Of a stretch of DNA of 64,000 bases, positions 8,420 through 17,217 are shown one piece after another; positions within the stretch are counted from its first letter, which is position 1; each line of letters starts with the position of its first letter. The translations under genes and the position numbers were made by a program. This stretch comes from Ruminococcus sp. (lineage in GTDB: Bacteria > Bacillota > Clostridia > Lachnospirales > Lachnospiraceae), in the NCBI GenBank assembly GCA_013911065.1, contig JACERV010000023.1, positions 1-64,000 on the forward strand, given 5' to 3'. The notes beneath the pieces are model-generated. The model saw only the letters and a list, made by a program, of their open reading frames with translations, was not told the origin of the DNA and made no database searches.

Positions 8420-9058
8420 ATGATCATGAGTAACAGGATACTATCTATTATGATACTGATAGCTATTGTTGGAGACTTTGCTGTTCCATATATACTTGCA
8501 CCGTTTTACAAGGGCTACTCACACACGAGGTCTGTTATGAGTTCGCTGGGGAATCCAAGCAGTCCTGTGCGCATGCTTTATAATATTTGGCTGGTTGTAT
8601 TGGGGGTACTGCTATTAGTTTCTTGTAAGTTAATATATATTAGATTTTTATCCGTTTCAAAAGGCCTGTCCATTGCACTTATTGTGCTGGTTGCAGCCTT
8701 TGCCATAGGCGCAGGTGTTATATCCGGGCTGTTCAGTGTTAATGAGAGAAGGGATGTTGTTACAATTGCATCACAGATTCATGGCATAGGGGCATCTGTT
8801 GGATTTATACTTCTATTGTTTGCTCCTCTGTTGTTAGCAATTCTTTTCTTCAAGGAGAACCATAGATTCGAAGGGGCATTTTCTTTGGTTTGCTTTGTTG
8901 CCGCATTCGTTTTCTTTGGGCTATTTATTATGGCAGAAAAGCAGCCGTTTCAAAATACCATAATTGCGCTGGAAGGGCTATGGCAAAGATTAACACTTCT
9001 CTTTATGTATCTCCCATTTACCGGTGTTGCGATATCGGAATTATTACAAATAAAATGA
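8420..9058 (+). CDS. DUF998 family membrane protein
   Basis: A 212-residue protein with six predicted membrane helices. It starts with ILIAIVGDFAVPYILAPFYKGYSHTRSVMSSLGNPSSPV, where the H-T-R-S-V-M-S-S-L-G segment is the DUF998 hallmark (part given). No enzymatic role is established for the family. The ribosome site GGAGGAATTGAG supports the ATG used; a second ATG two codons on is possible. Confidence 0.8.
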   Translation: MIMSNRILSIMILIAIVGDFAVPYILAPFYKGYSHTRSVMSSLGNPSSPVRMLYNIWLVVLGVLLLVSCKLIYIRFLSVSKGLSIALIVLVAAFAIGAGVISGLFSVNERRDVVTIASQIHGIGASVGFILLLFAPLLLAILFFKENHRFEGAFSLVCFVAAFVFFGLFIMAEKQPFQNTIIALEGLWQRLTLLFMYLPFTGVAISELLQIK

Positions 9059-9104
9059 CCTTAGCACAGTGGTTCTCAGTGAAAGATAGGAAGGTGAGCA
9101 TTAT

Positions 9105-9467
9105 ATGGCACTACAAATAAAAAGGATTTACGATTCTTTTCAGGAAAGTGATGGGACACGTTTGCTGGTGGACCGCCTGTGGCCACGTGGTATTTCCAAG
9201 GGAAATGCCCATTTAGACGGATGGGTGAAGGAACTTGCCCCCAGCCATCAGCTTCGGATATGGTTTGGGCATAGAGCAGAAAACTTTGAGAAGTTTGCTA
9301 TACTTTATCGGGATGAACTGGATACAGATGCCGGGGCACAAGCAGCCGTCAGTCAGGTTATTCTTCGAAGCAAGGAGAATATGGTTACCTTGTTGTATGG
9401 GGCAAAAGACCTTCAAATTAACCATGCTATTATCTTAAAGGAATATCTGGAATCTAAGGTCAAGTAG
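9105..9467 (+). CDS. DUF488 family protein (YeaO-like)
   Basis: A 120-residue single-domain protein with the family signature RLLVDRLWPRGISK, the helix WVKELAPSHQLRIWFGH and a LLYGAKD..INHA C-terminal element. DUF488 proteins have conserved Arg and Trp residues suggestive of nucleic acid or phosphate binding, but the function is unknown. The gene ends a run of small, unrelated genes (7.1-9.5 kb), each with its own ribosome site. Confidence 0.85.
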   Translation: MALQIKRIYDSFQESDGTRLLVDRLWPRGISKGNAHLDGWVKELAPSHQLRIWFGHRAENFEKFAILYRDELDTDAGAQAAVSQVILRSKENMVTLLYGAKDLQINHAIILKEYLESKVK

Positions 9468-9609
9468 AAATAAGAGATAATTATGTTATAATCAACGCAA
9501 ACTTTTATAAAAAAGTATACTAATAGGGAAGTTTTGAAGCTGTGGCGGTGCATACTATGAGAGACATAATCTTAAACAGATATTTTTAAGGAGGCACCCG
9601 AGAATAAAT

Positions 9610-11133
9610 ATGAAGAACAGAGTCTATCTCGCAATTGATTTAAAGTCCTTTTACGCTTCAGTCGAGTGTATGGAACGAGAGCTGGATCCGCTGACCACTA
9701 ATCTTGTTGTTGCTGATGCAAGCCGCACTGAAAAAACCATCTGTCTTGCCGTCTCTCCCTCCCTCAAAGCATACGGTATTCCCGGCAGGCCGCGACTTTT
9801 TGAGGTCGTGCAGAAGGTCAAGGAAGTAAATGCGGCACGGCTGCGCAAAGCACCAGGACGAGCCTTTTCCGGTGCGTCATTCAGTGATACGGAAGTGAAA
9901 TCCTCACCGGGTATCTCGCTGGACTATATTGTAGCTCCGCCGAGAATGGAGTATTATATAAAATACAGCACACGGATCTACAATATCTACTTGAAGTACA
10001 TTGCGCCCGAAGACATTCATGTCTACTCCATTGACGAGGTGTTCATTGATGCTACCGATTATCTGAACACCTACAATCTTACAGCCCGTGAGCTTGCCAC
10101 AAAAATGATTCTGGATGTCCTTAAAACGACTGGCATTACAGCATCAGCGGGAATCGGCACAAACCTGTATCTTTGCAAGATTGCTATGGATATTCAGGCA
10201 AAGCGTATTCCGGCGGATCAGAACGGTGTGCAGATTGCGGAATTAGATGAAATGAGCTACCGGCGCTTGTTGTGGTCATATCGGCCTCTAACGGATTTTT
10301 GGCGCATTGGCAGAGGATATGCCAGGAAACTGGAGGAGCAAGGTCTCTTTACGATGGGAGATATCGCAAAATGTTCTCTCGGTAAACCCGCCGATTACTA
10401 CAACGAGGATTTACTCTACAAGCTGTTCGGCATCAATGCGGAGCTTTTGATTGACCATGCGTGGGGATGGGAGCCATGCACGATTGCCGATATTAAAGCT
10501 TATAAGCCAAGCACAAACAGTATTAGCTCGGGGCAGGTACTGCAATCCGCCTATACCTTTGACAAAGCGAAGCTGATTGTAAGGGAAATGACGGATCTGC
10601 TGGTGCTTGACCTGGTGGATAAGAGACTTGTGACGGACCAGCTTGTTTTGACAGTTGGATATGATATTGGAAATCTGACAAACCCAAAGATAAAGAAATC
10701 ATATAATGGGGAGGTCACCACCGACCGGTACGGACGCAATCTTCCGAAATCTGCACATGGTACGGCAAATCTTGGCAGACAGACCTCTTCTACAAAGCTG
10801 ATCATGGATGCCGTTACAGAGCTATTTGTACGTATCGTTGACAAAAATCTTCTGATCAGGAGAGTCAACATCGCAGCGAATCATGTTGTTGATGAGGCAG
10901 CCGTTCAAAAGGCGGACGACTTTGAACAGCTTGACCTCTTTACGGATTACGTGGCTGCGGAGGCGAAAAAAGAGGAAGAAGAAGCTGAGCTTGCACGAGA
11001 AAAAAAGGTACAGAAAGCAGTGCTGGAAATAAAAAAGAAATACGGCAAGAACGCTGTTTTAAAGGGTATGAATTTGGAGGAAGGCGCTACTACAGTAGAC
11101 CGGAACAAGCAGATTGGAGGACACAAGGCATGA
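9610..11133 (+). CDS. Y-family DNA polymerase (UmuC/UvrX type)
   Basis: A 507-residue translesion polymerase. The first metal-binding motif is AIDLKSFYASVEC at the N-terminus and the catalytic YSIDEVFID lies at about residues 139-147. Thumb/HhH elements follow (FWRIGRGYARKLEEQGLFTMGDIA), then the little-finger domain. A long charged coiled tail (KKEEEEAELAREKKV) ends the protein, so a clamp-binding peptide is not obvious. It overlaps the YolD-like gene by four bases; the same pairing occurs in Bacillus (uvrX-yolD, yqjW-yqjX) and on mobile elements. The gene is more GC-rich than its neighbours, which fits acquisition by transfer. Confidence 0.92.
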   Translation: MKNRVYLAIDLKSFYASVECMERELDPLTTNLVVADASRTEKTICLAVSPSLKAYGIPGRPRLFEVVQKVKEVNAARLRKAPGRAFSGASFSDTEVKSSPGISLDYIVAPPRMEYYIKYSTRIYNIYLKYIAPEDIHVYSIDEVFIDATDYLNTYNLTARELATKMILDVLKTTGITASAGIGTNLYLCKIAMDIQAKRIPADQNGVQIAELDEMSYRRLLWSYRPLTDFWRIGRGYARKLEEQGLFTMGDIAKCSLGKPADYYNEDLLYKLFGINAELLIDHAWGWEPCTIADIKAYKPSTNSISSGQVLQSAYTFDKAKLIVREMTDLLVLDLVDKRLVTDQLVLTVGYDIGNLTNPKIKKSYNGEVTTDRYGRNLPKSAHGTANLGRQTSSTKLIMDAVTELFVRIVDKNLLIRRVNIAANHVVDEAAVQKADDFEQLDLFTDYVAAEAKKEEEEAELAREKKVQKAVLEIKKKYGKNAVLKGMNLEEGATTVDRNKQIGGHKA

Positions 11134-11570
11134 CGAAAGCATATGATGACATCATCCATCTGCCACACCATGTCTCTGCGACACACCCACCTATGGCAGT
11201 CATTGACCGGGCAGCTCAGTTTTCTCCTTTCGCGGCATTGACCGGCTATGAGGCTGCCATCAAAGAAACCGCAAGACTGACTGACGAGAAAGTAGAATTG
11301 GACGAGTACATGAAGGATGCTTTGAACGATAGGCTGCAAATCATAGCAGACCGGCTTAAAGAGCATCCTGAAATCGTAATCACCTACTTTCAGCCGGACG
11401 TGAAAAAGAATGGCGGAGCTTATGTCACTGTTAGCGGTAGGGCTAAAAAGATAGACGAATATAAACGGGTTGTGGTTATGAGCGATGGCGCAGTAGTCCC
11501 CGTTGATGAAATAATCAGCATAGAGGGGCAGATATTTGAAACTATGGTGATTCATTCGTATGATGAGTGA
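11130..11570 (+). CDS. YolD-like protein
   Basis: A 146-residue protein whose start overlaps the polymerase stop (ATGA). It carries the YolD pattern: DDIIHLPHHVSATHPPM, DRAAQFSPFAAL and a C-terminal SH3-like half with ITYFQPD, GGAYVTVSG and VPVDEIISIEG. YolD proteins always travel with Y-family polymerases and are thought to assist or regulate them. Translational coupling here supports a joint role in damage-induced mutagenesis. No clear LexA box was found upstream of the pair. Confidence 0.85.
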   Translation: MTKAYDDIIHLPHHVSATHPPMAVIDRAAQFSPFAALTGYEAAIKETARLTDEKVELDEYMKDALNDRLQIIADRLKEHPEIVITYFQPDVKKNGGAYVTVSGRAKKIDEYKRVVVMSDGAVVPVDEIISIEGQIFETMVIHSYDE

Positions 11571-11650
11571 ATAACTACAAATGGGAATATGTCTGTATCG
11601 TTAAGAGTTGGACATAATCTATTTTCTGCATTATTGTGAAAAGGAGTACA

Positions 11651-11773
11651 AAATATGCAGAAATTACCGACCCTTTCGGTTACACGTGGACGATTAATCA
11701 AATTATTCGGGAAGTCTCTTATGAAGAGCGCTATCAATTTTATGTGGAGCAACATGAAAGTGCAGAAAAATAG
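11651..11773 (+). pseudogene. VOC/PhnB-like gene, 3' remnant
   Basis: An open frame of 40 codons encodes KYAEITDPFGYTWTINQ and then YEERYQFYVEQHE before TAG. The D-P-F-G-x-x-W segment is the C-terminal signature of PhnB-type glyoxalase-fold proteins. No upstream half is present, so this is the tail of a deleted gene. It lies before an SRPBCC gene, and such VOC and SRPBCC genes are often adjacent. Confidence 0.65.
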
Positions 11774-11853
11774 GGAGGGTCCTCATATTCAGCCGTTAGC
11801 CTTATGACCAAATACATGCAAGATGGACAATTGAAATGGAAGGAGATTAATCT

Positions 11854-12318
11854 ATGAAACAAACAATACTAGTTAGTATGCCTGATTTATCATCACGGCC
11901 CTTTAGCCTTTCTGTAGAAAGAACAATGTTATTTCCAGCCAATGTATTATATCGTGCATGGACTGAGCAGTTTGCTCTTTGGTTTGCAGAACCTGGTTCA
12001 GTACTGATGAAAGGGAATGTTAACACAGTTTTTTACTTTGAGACAGCCTATGATGGGAAGCGTCATCCACACTATGGCCGTTTTCTTCGGCTTGTGCCTG
12101 ACCAATTGGTTGAACTTACATGGCTAACGGGGGCTGATGGAACCAAAGGTGCTGAAACCGTTGTGACTGTAGAATTAGAAAAGGTTGAGAATGGAACAGT
12201 ATTACGACTAAATCATGCAGGGTTCCCAGATGAAGAATCGAGGGACAGGCATGAACAGGCATGGCCGCTGGTTCTTGCTCAGCTGGAGGATAGGTTGATG
12301 AAGGTTTCTCATAGTTAA
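11854..12318 (+). CDS. SRPBCC (AHSA1-like) domain protein
   Basis: A 154-residue START/SRPBCC-fold protein. It shows the family pattern of an N-terminal strand (SLSVERTMLFPANVLYRAWTE), then FAEPGSV and HYGRFLRLVPDQLVELTW, and a C-terminal helix (WPLVLAQLEDRL). These proteins have a deep hydrophobic cavity for lipophilic ligands; the ligand here is unknown. The ribosome site is AAGGAGA. It was probably once adjacent to the VOC gene whose tail precedes it. Confidence 0.82.
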   Translation: MKQTILVSMPDLSSRPFSLSVERTMLFPANVLYRAWTEQFALWFAEPGSVLMKGNVNTVFYFETAYDGKRHPHYGRFLRLVPDQLVELTWLTGADGTKGAETVVTVELEKVENGTVLRLNHAGFPDEESRDRHEQAWPLVLAQLEDRLMKVSHS

Positions 12319-12339
12319 AATCATATTAGGAGGCACAAT

Positions 12340-12783
12340 ATGGATTTAGAATTCATGCTGGCTACACTTGAAGATAAAGATACATCAAAAGCATTTGAAG
12401 TATTAAAAGAGTTGGAGAAAATGTCAGATGATGTGAACGCTTTATATCCTTATATTGATAAATTCATAGAAATGATTCATAGTGAAAAATATGTTATACG
12501 GGTACGGGGATTCAGGCTGTTTTGTAAACAAGCTAAATGGGATGTTGACGGCGTAATTGATAGGAATTTGGAAGATGCTTTGAATATACTTAATGACAAA
12601 AAGCCAACAGCCGTACGGCAGGCATTAGCGGCGTTAAAAGAGCTTGTTCTATATAAAAAAGAATTGAATAAACTTGTAAAAGAGAGAGCTTTAGCAATTG
12701 ATTATTACCGTTATAAAGATACTATGCATAGCCTGATTTCGAAAGATATCGAGGCATTGTTAGCGGTTATGAAAGAGAATTAA
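12340..12783 (+). CDS. HEAT-repeat-like helical protein
   Basis: A 147-residue all-helical protein of unknown function. Helix pairs such as KYVIRVRGFRLFCKQAKWD and KPTAVRQALAALKEL look like two or three HEAT-type repeats. Homologues in clostridia are often labelled SufBD protein without evidence. The gene follows the SRPBCC gene by 21 bases with its own AGGAGG site, and a terminator lies 60 bases downstream. Confidence 0.6.
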   Translation: MDLEFMLATLEDKDTSKAFEVLKELEKMSDDVNALYPYIDKFIEMIHSEKYVIRVRGFRLFCKQAKWDVDGVIDRNLEDALNILNDKKPTAVRQALAALKELVLYKKELNKLVKERALAIDYYRYKDTMHSLISKDIEALLAVMKEN

Positions 12784-12843
12784 AAAGGAGTTTATCGAAT
12801 GTCCAAAGTTATAGACTTGATAAAAATTGTTTTATAAAACCAG

Positions 12844-12868
12844 ATGCCTGCGTAAAGTGGGCATTTTT
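12844..12868 (+). terminator. short rho-independent terminator
   Basis: ATGCC pairs with GGCAT around an 11-base loop and is followed directly by five T. The stem is short, but the layout is right for the end of the SRPBCC/HEAT transcript. Confidence 0.6.
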
Positions 12869-12902
12869 CATTGTATAAAAATTAATATAAAAGAAATAAG
12901 GG

Positions 12903-12931
12903 TTGATTAATAGAAAAAATAATTATATACT
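12903..12931 (+). promoter_or_regulatory. sigma-A-type promoter for the osmolyte ABC operon
   Basis: TTGATT and TATACT are separated by 17 bases. The predicted leader to the permease ATG is about 120 bases and includes a G-run (12953-12961). Confidence 0.65.
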
Positions 12932-13055
12932 AGTAAAAACATATGTTCGAAAAAGGGGGGGCCGGAGTTCTTAAAAATAGCAGCTTGATTTTAGATATCA
13001 AGAAAAGGTATCGAACTAAATCCTGTAACCCAATCAGAAGGAGGATAACGGATAG

Positions 13056-14594
13056 ATGATAAATGAGATTTTAAACCTATTGGTCGAACGCCGGACATTT
13101 TTCACCAACTTACTGCTTGAACATTTGAAAATATCAATTATTTCAATATTGATAGCGATTGTTTTTGGATTAATCATAGGTATACTGATTAGCGAATATA
13201 AAAGAACTTCAAGGCTAACGCTTGGATCTATTAACTTTATTTACACCATTCCCTCGATATCATTGCTTGGCTTTTTAATTCCCTTTTCAGGAATCGGTAA
13301 CGTAACCGCTGTTATTGCTCTATCCATATATGCGTTGCTGCCTATGGTTCGTAACACCTATACAGGGATTACCAATATCGATGAAAATATCCTGGAAGCC
13401 GCAAAAGGGATGGGAAGTACAAATATGCAGATTCTTTTTAAAATAAAACTTCCCCTTGCAATGCCGATTATTATGTCGGGTATCCGCAATATGGTTACGA
13501 TGACAATTGCACTTGCAGGTATTGCTTCCTTTATTGGTGCCGGCGGCCTTGGTGTTGCCATCTACAGGGGGATTACCACAAATAATGCGGCGATGACATT
13601 GACCGGCAGCCTGCTCATTGCGATTCTGGCGCTTGTTATTGATGCCCTCATTGGGATTGCAGAAAAGAGAATTAAGACACACAGAAAATACAGCAATAAA
13701 AGCAAAGTTATTGCGGCGGTGATTGCTGCAGCCCTCTGCATTAGCATTATAGGGGGCACATTCTGGAGCAGCAGGATGCGAAATACGTTAAACATCGCAA
13801 CAAAACCAATGACTGAGCAATATATTATCGGTGAGATGCTGGATATGCTTATTGAACAGGAGACTGATTTAAATGTAGAGCTTACACATGGTGTCGGCGG
13901 CGGCACCTCAAATATACAGCCTGCAATGGAAAAGGGTGAATTTGATATTTATCCTGAATACACGGGAACGGGTTGGAACATGGTATTGAAAGAGAGCGGT
14001 TTGTACGACGAAAATATGTTTAACAGCCTGCAGGACCAATATCAAAGTGATTTCAACATGTCTTGGATTGGGATGTACGGTTTTAACAATACATATGGAT
14101 TGGTTGTCCGAAGTGAAATAGCGGATCAATATGATATTAAAACTTACTCAGACCTTGCACGCATTTCAGACCAGCTTGTGTTTGGCGCAGAATATGACTT
14201 TTTTGAACGTGAAGATGGTTACGATCCGCTTTGTTCAGAATATGGGTTTAAATTCAAAGATACGGTAGACCTTGATATTGGCTTAAAATATCAGGCAATC
14301 AATCAAAAGAAGATAGATGTTATGAATATTTTCACAACTGACGGACAGCTAAGTGTTTCAGACGTTACGGTTCTTATTGACGATAAAAGTTTTTACCCGT
14401 CTTATATGTGTGGAAATGTTATACGAAATGAGGTGCTTGAATCACACCCTGAGCTTGAGCATATTTTTATACAATTAGAGGGAGCTATTTCAGATGAGGG
14501 TATGGCTGAGATGAATTACCAGGTGGAAACAGATGGCAGGGAACCCAGAGATGTTGCGGCGGCGTTCTTAAAAGCAGCCGGACTCTTGGAATAG
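13056..14594 (+). CDS. OpuB/OpuC-type osmoprotectant ABC permease fused to substrate-binding protein
   Basis: A 512-residue fusion. Residues about 1-210 form the membrane permease (helices such as ISIISILIAIVFGLIIGILI and the coupling-loop segment EAAKGMGSTNMQILFKIKLPLAMPIIMSGIR). After another helix (VIAAVIAAALCISIIGG), residues about 240-512 are a type II binding domain for quaternary ammonium compounds (GVGGGTSNIQPAMEKGEFDIYPEYTGTGW). The permease-binding fusion is common in Firmicutes glycine betaine/choline/carnitine importers. The gene is followed 13 bases later by its ATPase. The exact ligand is not set. Confidence 0.9.
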   Translation: MINEILNLLVERRTFFTNLLLEHLKISIISILIAIVFGLIIGILISEYKRTSRLTLGSINFIYTIPSISLLGFLIPFSGIGNVTAVIALSIYALLPMVRNTYTGITNIDENILEAAKGMGSTNMQILFKIKLPLAMPIIMSGIRNMVTMTIALAGIASFIGAGGLGVAIYRGITTNNAAMTLTGSLLIAILALVIDALIGIAEKRIKTHRKYSNKSKVIAAVIAAALCISIIGGTFWSSRMRNTLNIATKPMTEQYIIGEMLDMLIEQETDLNVELTHGVGGGTSNIQPAMEKGEFDIYPEYTGTGWNMVLKESGLYDENMFNSLQDQYQSDFNMSWIGMYGFNNTYGLVVRSEIADQYDIKTYSDLARISDQLVFGAEYDFFEREDGYDPLCSEYGFKFKDTVDLDIGLKYQAINQKKIDVMNIFTTDGQLSVSDVTVLIDDKSFYPSYMCGNVIRNEVLESHPELEHIFIQLEGAISDEGMAEMNYQVETDGREPRDVAAAFLKAAGLLE

Positions 14595-14607
14595 GAGTGG
14601 TGATAAA

Positions 14608-15339
14608 ATGAATACAGCGATAGAATTTAAGGATATTAAGAAAGTGTATGGGGACACCACTGTTGTTAACCGCTTCAGCCTGACCATTGCAAAAGGCGAG
14701 TTTATTACAATGATAGGTTCATCAGGCTGTGGTAAAACTACGATTTTAAAAATGATAAATGGTCTGGTAATACCTGATGAAGGTACGGTCCTGGTAGATG
14801 GAAAAGATATCAGGAATGAAGATTTAATTACACTCCGCCGAAATATAGGCTATGCTATTCAGGGAAGTGTTTTATTTCCCCATATGACGGTTGAAGAAAA
14901 TATTTCATATGTTCCGAATCTTTTAAACAAAAAAGATAAGCAGAAAACTAAAAAAGCAGTACAAAAATGGATGGATATTGTGGGGCTTGATAAAGATATG
15001 CTGAATCGATATCCAAGTGAGCTTTCCGGAGGTCAGCAGCAGAGAGTCGGTATTGCAAGAGCATTAGCAGCTTCCCCCGACATTCTTCTCATGGATGAAC
15101 CATTTGGAGCAGTCGACGAAATAACCAGGGTGCAGCTTCAGGAGGAAATCCAACGAATTTATAAACAAACAAATATCACGGTGGTTTTTGTTACTCACGA
15201 TATAGCGGAGGCAGTCAAACTTGGTACTAAGATGATTGTTATGGATCAAGGGACCATTCATCAATATGATGAACCTGCAAACATATTGGAAAATCCTTTA
15301 ACACCCTTTGTTAGTATGTTGGTTGCTCAAAAAGAGTAG
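14608..15339 (+). CDS. osmoprotectant ABC transporter ATP-binding protein
   Basis: A 243-residue ABC ATPase of the OpuBA/ProV group. It has Walker A GSSGCGKTT at about 37-45, signature LSGGQQQRVGIARAL, Walker B DILLMDEPFGAVDE and switch His in THD. Unlike OpuCA it lacks the C-terminal CBS pair that senses ionic strength, so osmotic gating would have to come from elsewhere. It is the partner of the upstream permease-binding fusion. Confidence 0.92.
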   Translation: MNTAIEFKDIKKVYGDTTVVNRFSLTIAKGEFITMIGSSGCGKTTILKMINGLVIPDEGTVLVDGKDIRNEDLITLRRNIGYAIQGSVLFPHMTVEENISYVPNLLNKKDKQKTKKAVQKWMDIVGLDKDMLNRYPSELSGGQQQRVGIARALAASPDILLMDEPFGAVDEITRVQLQEEIQRIYKQTNITVVFVTHDIAEAVKLGTKMIVMDQGTIHQYDEPANILENPLTPFVSMLVAQKE

Positions 15340-15360
15340 CGGTACAAACTAAAGAAACTA

Positions 15361-15424
15361 AAAATCAGCCTCCTGACATGGTTTTATATCTCTGTTTTAC
15401 CATATCTAAGGCTGATTTTATTAG
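15361..15424. terminator. bidirectional terminator
   Basis: AAAATCAGCC pairs with GGCTGATTTT across a structured loop that itself can pair (ATGGT with ACCAT). A/T runs flank both sides, so it can end both the ABC operon and the convergent glsB-like gene. Confidence 0.75.
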
Positions 15425-15479
15425 TTTGTCAACAGGTCCAACTTGAACCTTTCTCACTTATCAAAAAATATTATATATT

Positions 15480-15728
15480 TTATTTGCGCACTGCATTAAC
15501 TATCCATAAAAAGATCAATGAACCAATAAAAGCAACAAGAAGGCTCCAAATATTAAAGCCGGTAATGCCTGATCCTCCCAGCAGATTCATAACGAATCCA
15601 CCGATAAAACCACCAACAATACCTACGCCAATATTTGCGAATGCGCCCATCTTTTTATTGTTCTTAGTCACAATGCTTGCAAGCCAACCGGCTAAAGCAC
15701 CAATAATAATCCAACCAATAATCCCCAT
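15480..15728 (-). CDS. GlsB/YeaQ/YmgE-family small membrane protein
   Basis: An 82-residue, very hydrophobic protein with three helices rich in glycine (IIGALAGWLAS, NIGVGIVGGFIGGFVMNLLGG, LLVAFIGSLIFLWIV). This is the transglycosylase-associated/GlsB pattern, linked to envelope or general stress responses. The ribosome site GGAGGTG is clear. A TTGACA at 15822-15817 on the same strand is a possible -35 element. Confidence 0.88.
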   Translation of the reverse strand: MGIIGWIIIGALAGWLASIVTKNNKKMGAFANIGVGIVGGFIGGFVMNLLGGSGITGFNIWSLLVAFIGSLIFLWIVNAVRK

Positions 15729-16061
15729 AATTCACCTCCTGATCTGATTGATATCTAAAACATAACACATAATAACATATAATACCAATAAATTCTAAAA
15801 AATATACTATACACTTTGTCAATACCGGGCTAATGGTAACATTTTTACCAGGCATCAGGTTCCAATGCACCCAGTTAACGCAAATATTCGTTTTGCTGTT
15901 AGGTACTATTTTTATATCCATTTTTACAAAAGAAGATAATCACATATTGTTATGAATAAAAGACGATACAAAATTATATTGGTATCTTAGCGCTTAATTT
16001 GACCATCATAACTATAGTACTTTACTTTTTACACAGAGTTTACTGAACTTCAGACTCTTAC
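15729..16061. other. intergenic region between divergent glsB-like and ppx genes
   Basis: The region is AT-rich. It contains the glsB-like gene's leader, a minus-strand TTGACA (15817-15822) and a small TGGTAA/TTACCA hairpin near 15832-15847. A short minus-strand open frame (about 15810-15921) has no ribosome site and no recognised similarity, and is not called as a gene. Confidence 0.5.
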
Positions 16062-16090
16062 TTTACACATGACAGTTATTATTTTATATA
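16062..16090 (+). promoter_or_regulatory. promoter of exopolyphosphatase gene
   Basis: TTTACA and TATATA are 17 bases apart, 45 bases before the ATG. A GTTACT-TTTGAC-AGTAAC dyad lies between the -10 element and the ribosome site and could bind a regulator. Confidence 0.55.
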
Positions 16091-16135
16091 TAATAGTTAC
16101 TTTTGACAGTAACAAAGTTTCAAGGGAGAAAATTT

Positions 16136-17029
16136 ATGAAACAAGCAATTATTGATATCGGTTCAAACTCAATGCGGCTGACATTGTACGAAATAGACGG
16201 AACCAGCTTCAAAATTCTATTTAAAGAAAAATTCATGGCAGGACTCGCCGGATATGTAGAAGACAATATTTTATCTGCCGAAGGAATCGAACAAGCTTAT
16301 ACCGGTCTATTGAATTTCAGAAAAACCCTGGAATCCCTGGACATTGAGAATGTTGCCGTGTTTGCCACTGCCTCATTAAGGAACATCAAAAACACGGAAG
16401 AAGCAATTACCGCAATAAAGATTGCTGCCGGGTATTCCGTTGAAATAATCAGTGGTGAAAGCGAGGCCTTGCTTGGATATGCGGGAGCAATGCAGGAAGT
16501 CAGTTTGACAAGCGGTGCATTTATCGATATCGGCGGTGCCAGCACAGAGATTGTGTCCTTTGAAAATGGCCAACCTCTCTCGTTAGCAAGCTTCCATGTA
16601 GGTTCGCTAAACCTATATAGAGAATGTGTGAAAAAAATTATGCCCGGAAATGGGTCTCTCAAGCGGATACAAAAAACAATCACAAATGAAATTGATAAAA
16701 AAAACCTTTTCACTTTCGACAGGCGTTCCCCTCTGATATGTGTGGGCGGTACAGCTCGCGCTGTCCTGAGGATTGCAAGAAAACTGTATGGCCTCCCACC
16801 CAGCTGCCACTCTGTTTCAAAAGCACAGTTTGATGATATATGTTCTCTGCTCTGTACAGGAAACCGTACTGCAGCTGACATTGTTTTGAAACTTGAACCG
16901 GATAGGATTCACACCATTGTGCCCGGCCTTATGATTATGCAGCACATATTCAGGCTTTTTAAATCGGATGAAATTATGGTCAGTAAATACAGCGTGAGGG
17001 AGGGCTACCTATGTCAAAAGATACTTTAA
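16136..17029 (+). CDS. ppx: Ppx/GppA exopolyphosphatase
   Basis: A 297-residue member of the Ppx/GppA family in the ASKHA fold. The first phosphate loop is IIDIGSNSMRLTLYE at the N-terminus; the second is FIDIGGASTEIVSFENGQ at about 124-140, and CVGGTARAV follows. The ATG after AAGGGAG is preferred over an upstream ATG. It lacks the C-terminal HD-like domain of long forms, so it is a short Ppx1-like enzyme that hydrolyses polyphosphate or pppGpp. Its last codons overlap the start of a ppk1 stub, which shows that the two genes formed an operon. Confidence 0.88.
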   Translation: MKQAIIDIGSNSMRLTLYEIDGTSFKILFKEKFMAGLAGYVEDNILSAEGIEQAYTGLLNFRKTLESLDIENVAVFATASLRNIKNTEEAITAIKIAAGYSVEIISGESEALLGYAGAMQEVSLTSGAFIDIGGASTEIVSFENGQPLSLASFHVGSLNLYRECVKKIMPGNGSLKRIQKTITNEIDKKNLFTFDRRSPLICVGGTARAVLRIARKLYGLPPSCHSVSKAQFDDICSLLCTGNRTAADIVLKLEPDRIHTIVPGLMIMQHIFRLFKSDEIMVSKYSVREGYLCQKIL

Positions 17030-17133
17030 ATCAATTAGAAAAATACATGTACACTCAAAACAGAGAACTAAGCTGGCTCAGATTTAACCAGTGCGTTCTG
17101 GAGGAGGCCGCAATCCTGTCCCACATCTTGTAA
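17011..17133 (+). pseudogene. ppk1: polyphosphate kinase (ppk1), 5' stub
   Basis: A 40-codon frame begins inside the end of ppx and encodes YMYTQNRELSWLRFNQCVLEEA, the conserved start of PPK1 (segment quoted in part). It then shifts into unrelated residues and stops. Intact PPK1 has about 690 residues, so more than 90 percent is gone. The deletion joined the stub to the region upstream of the NagD-like gene. Polyphosphate synthesis by this operon is therefore lost while the phosphatase gene remains intact. Confidence 0.8.
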
Positions 17134-17217
17134 ATAAATGTCTATATGACGCAGTACTCCTGAAAGACAAAAAGAGAAAAAATTCCTATAACAGGAAAAA
17201 GAAATGGAGGATTATTT

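Noticed and set aside
8890-9120. Plus-strand frame overlapping the DUF998 gene end
   Set aside because: It is out of frame with DUF998, has no family similarity and no ribosome site; the DUF488 gene starts within its range with a good site.
12799-12837. Tiny frame MSKVIDLIKIVL with AAGGAG upstream
   Set aside because: Only 12 codons and no neighbour relation; could be the start of a deleted gene. Not enough to call.
15664-15921. Minus-strand open frame overlapping the glsB-like gene
   Set aside because: It lies in the glsB promoter region, overlaps the real gene in another frame and lacks a ribosome site.
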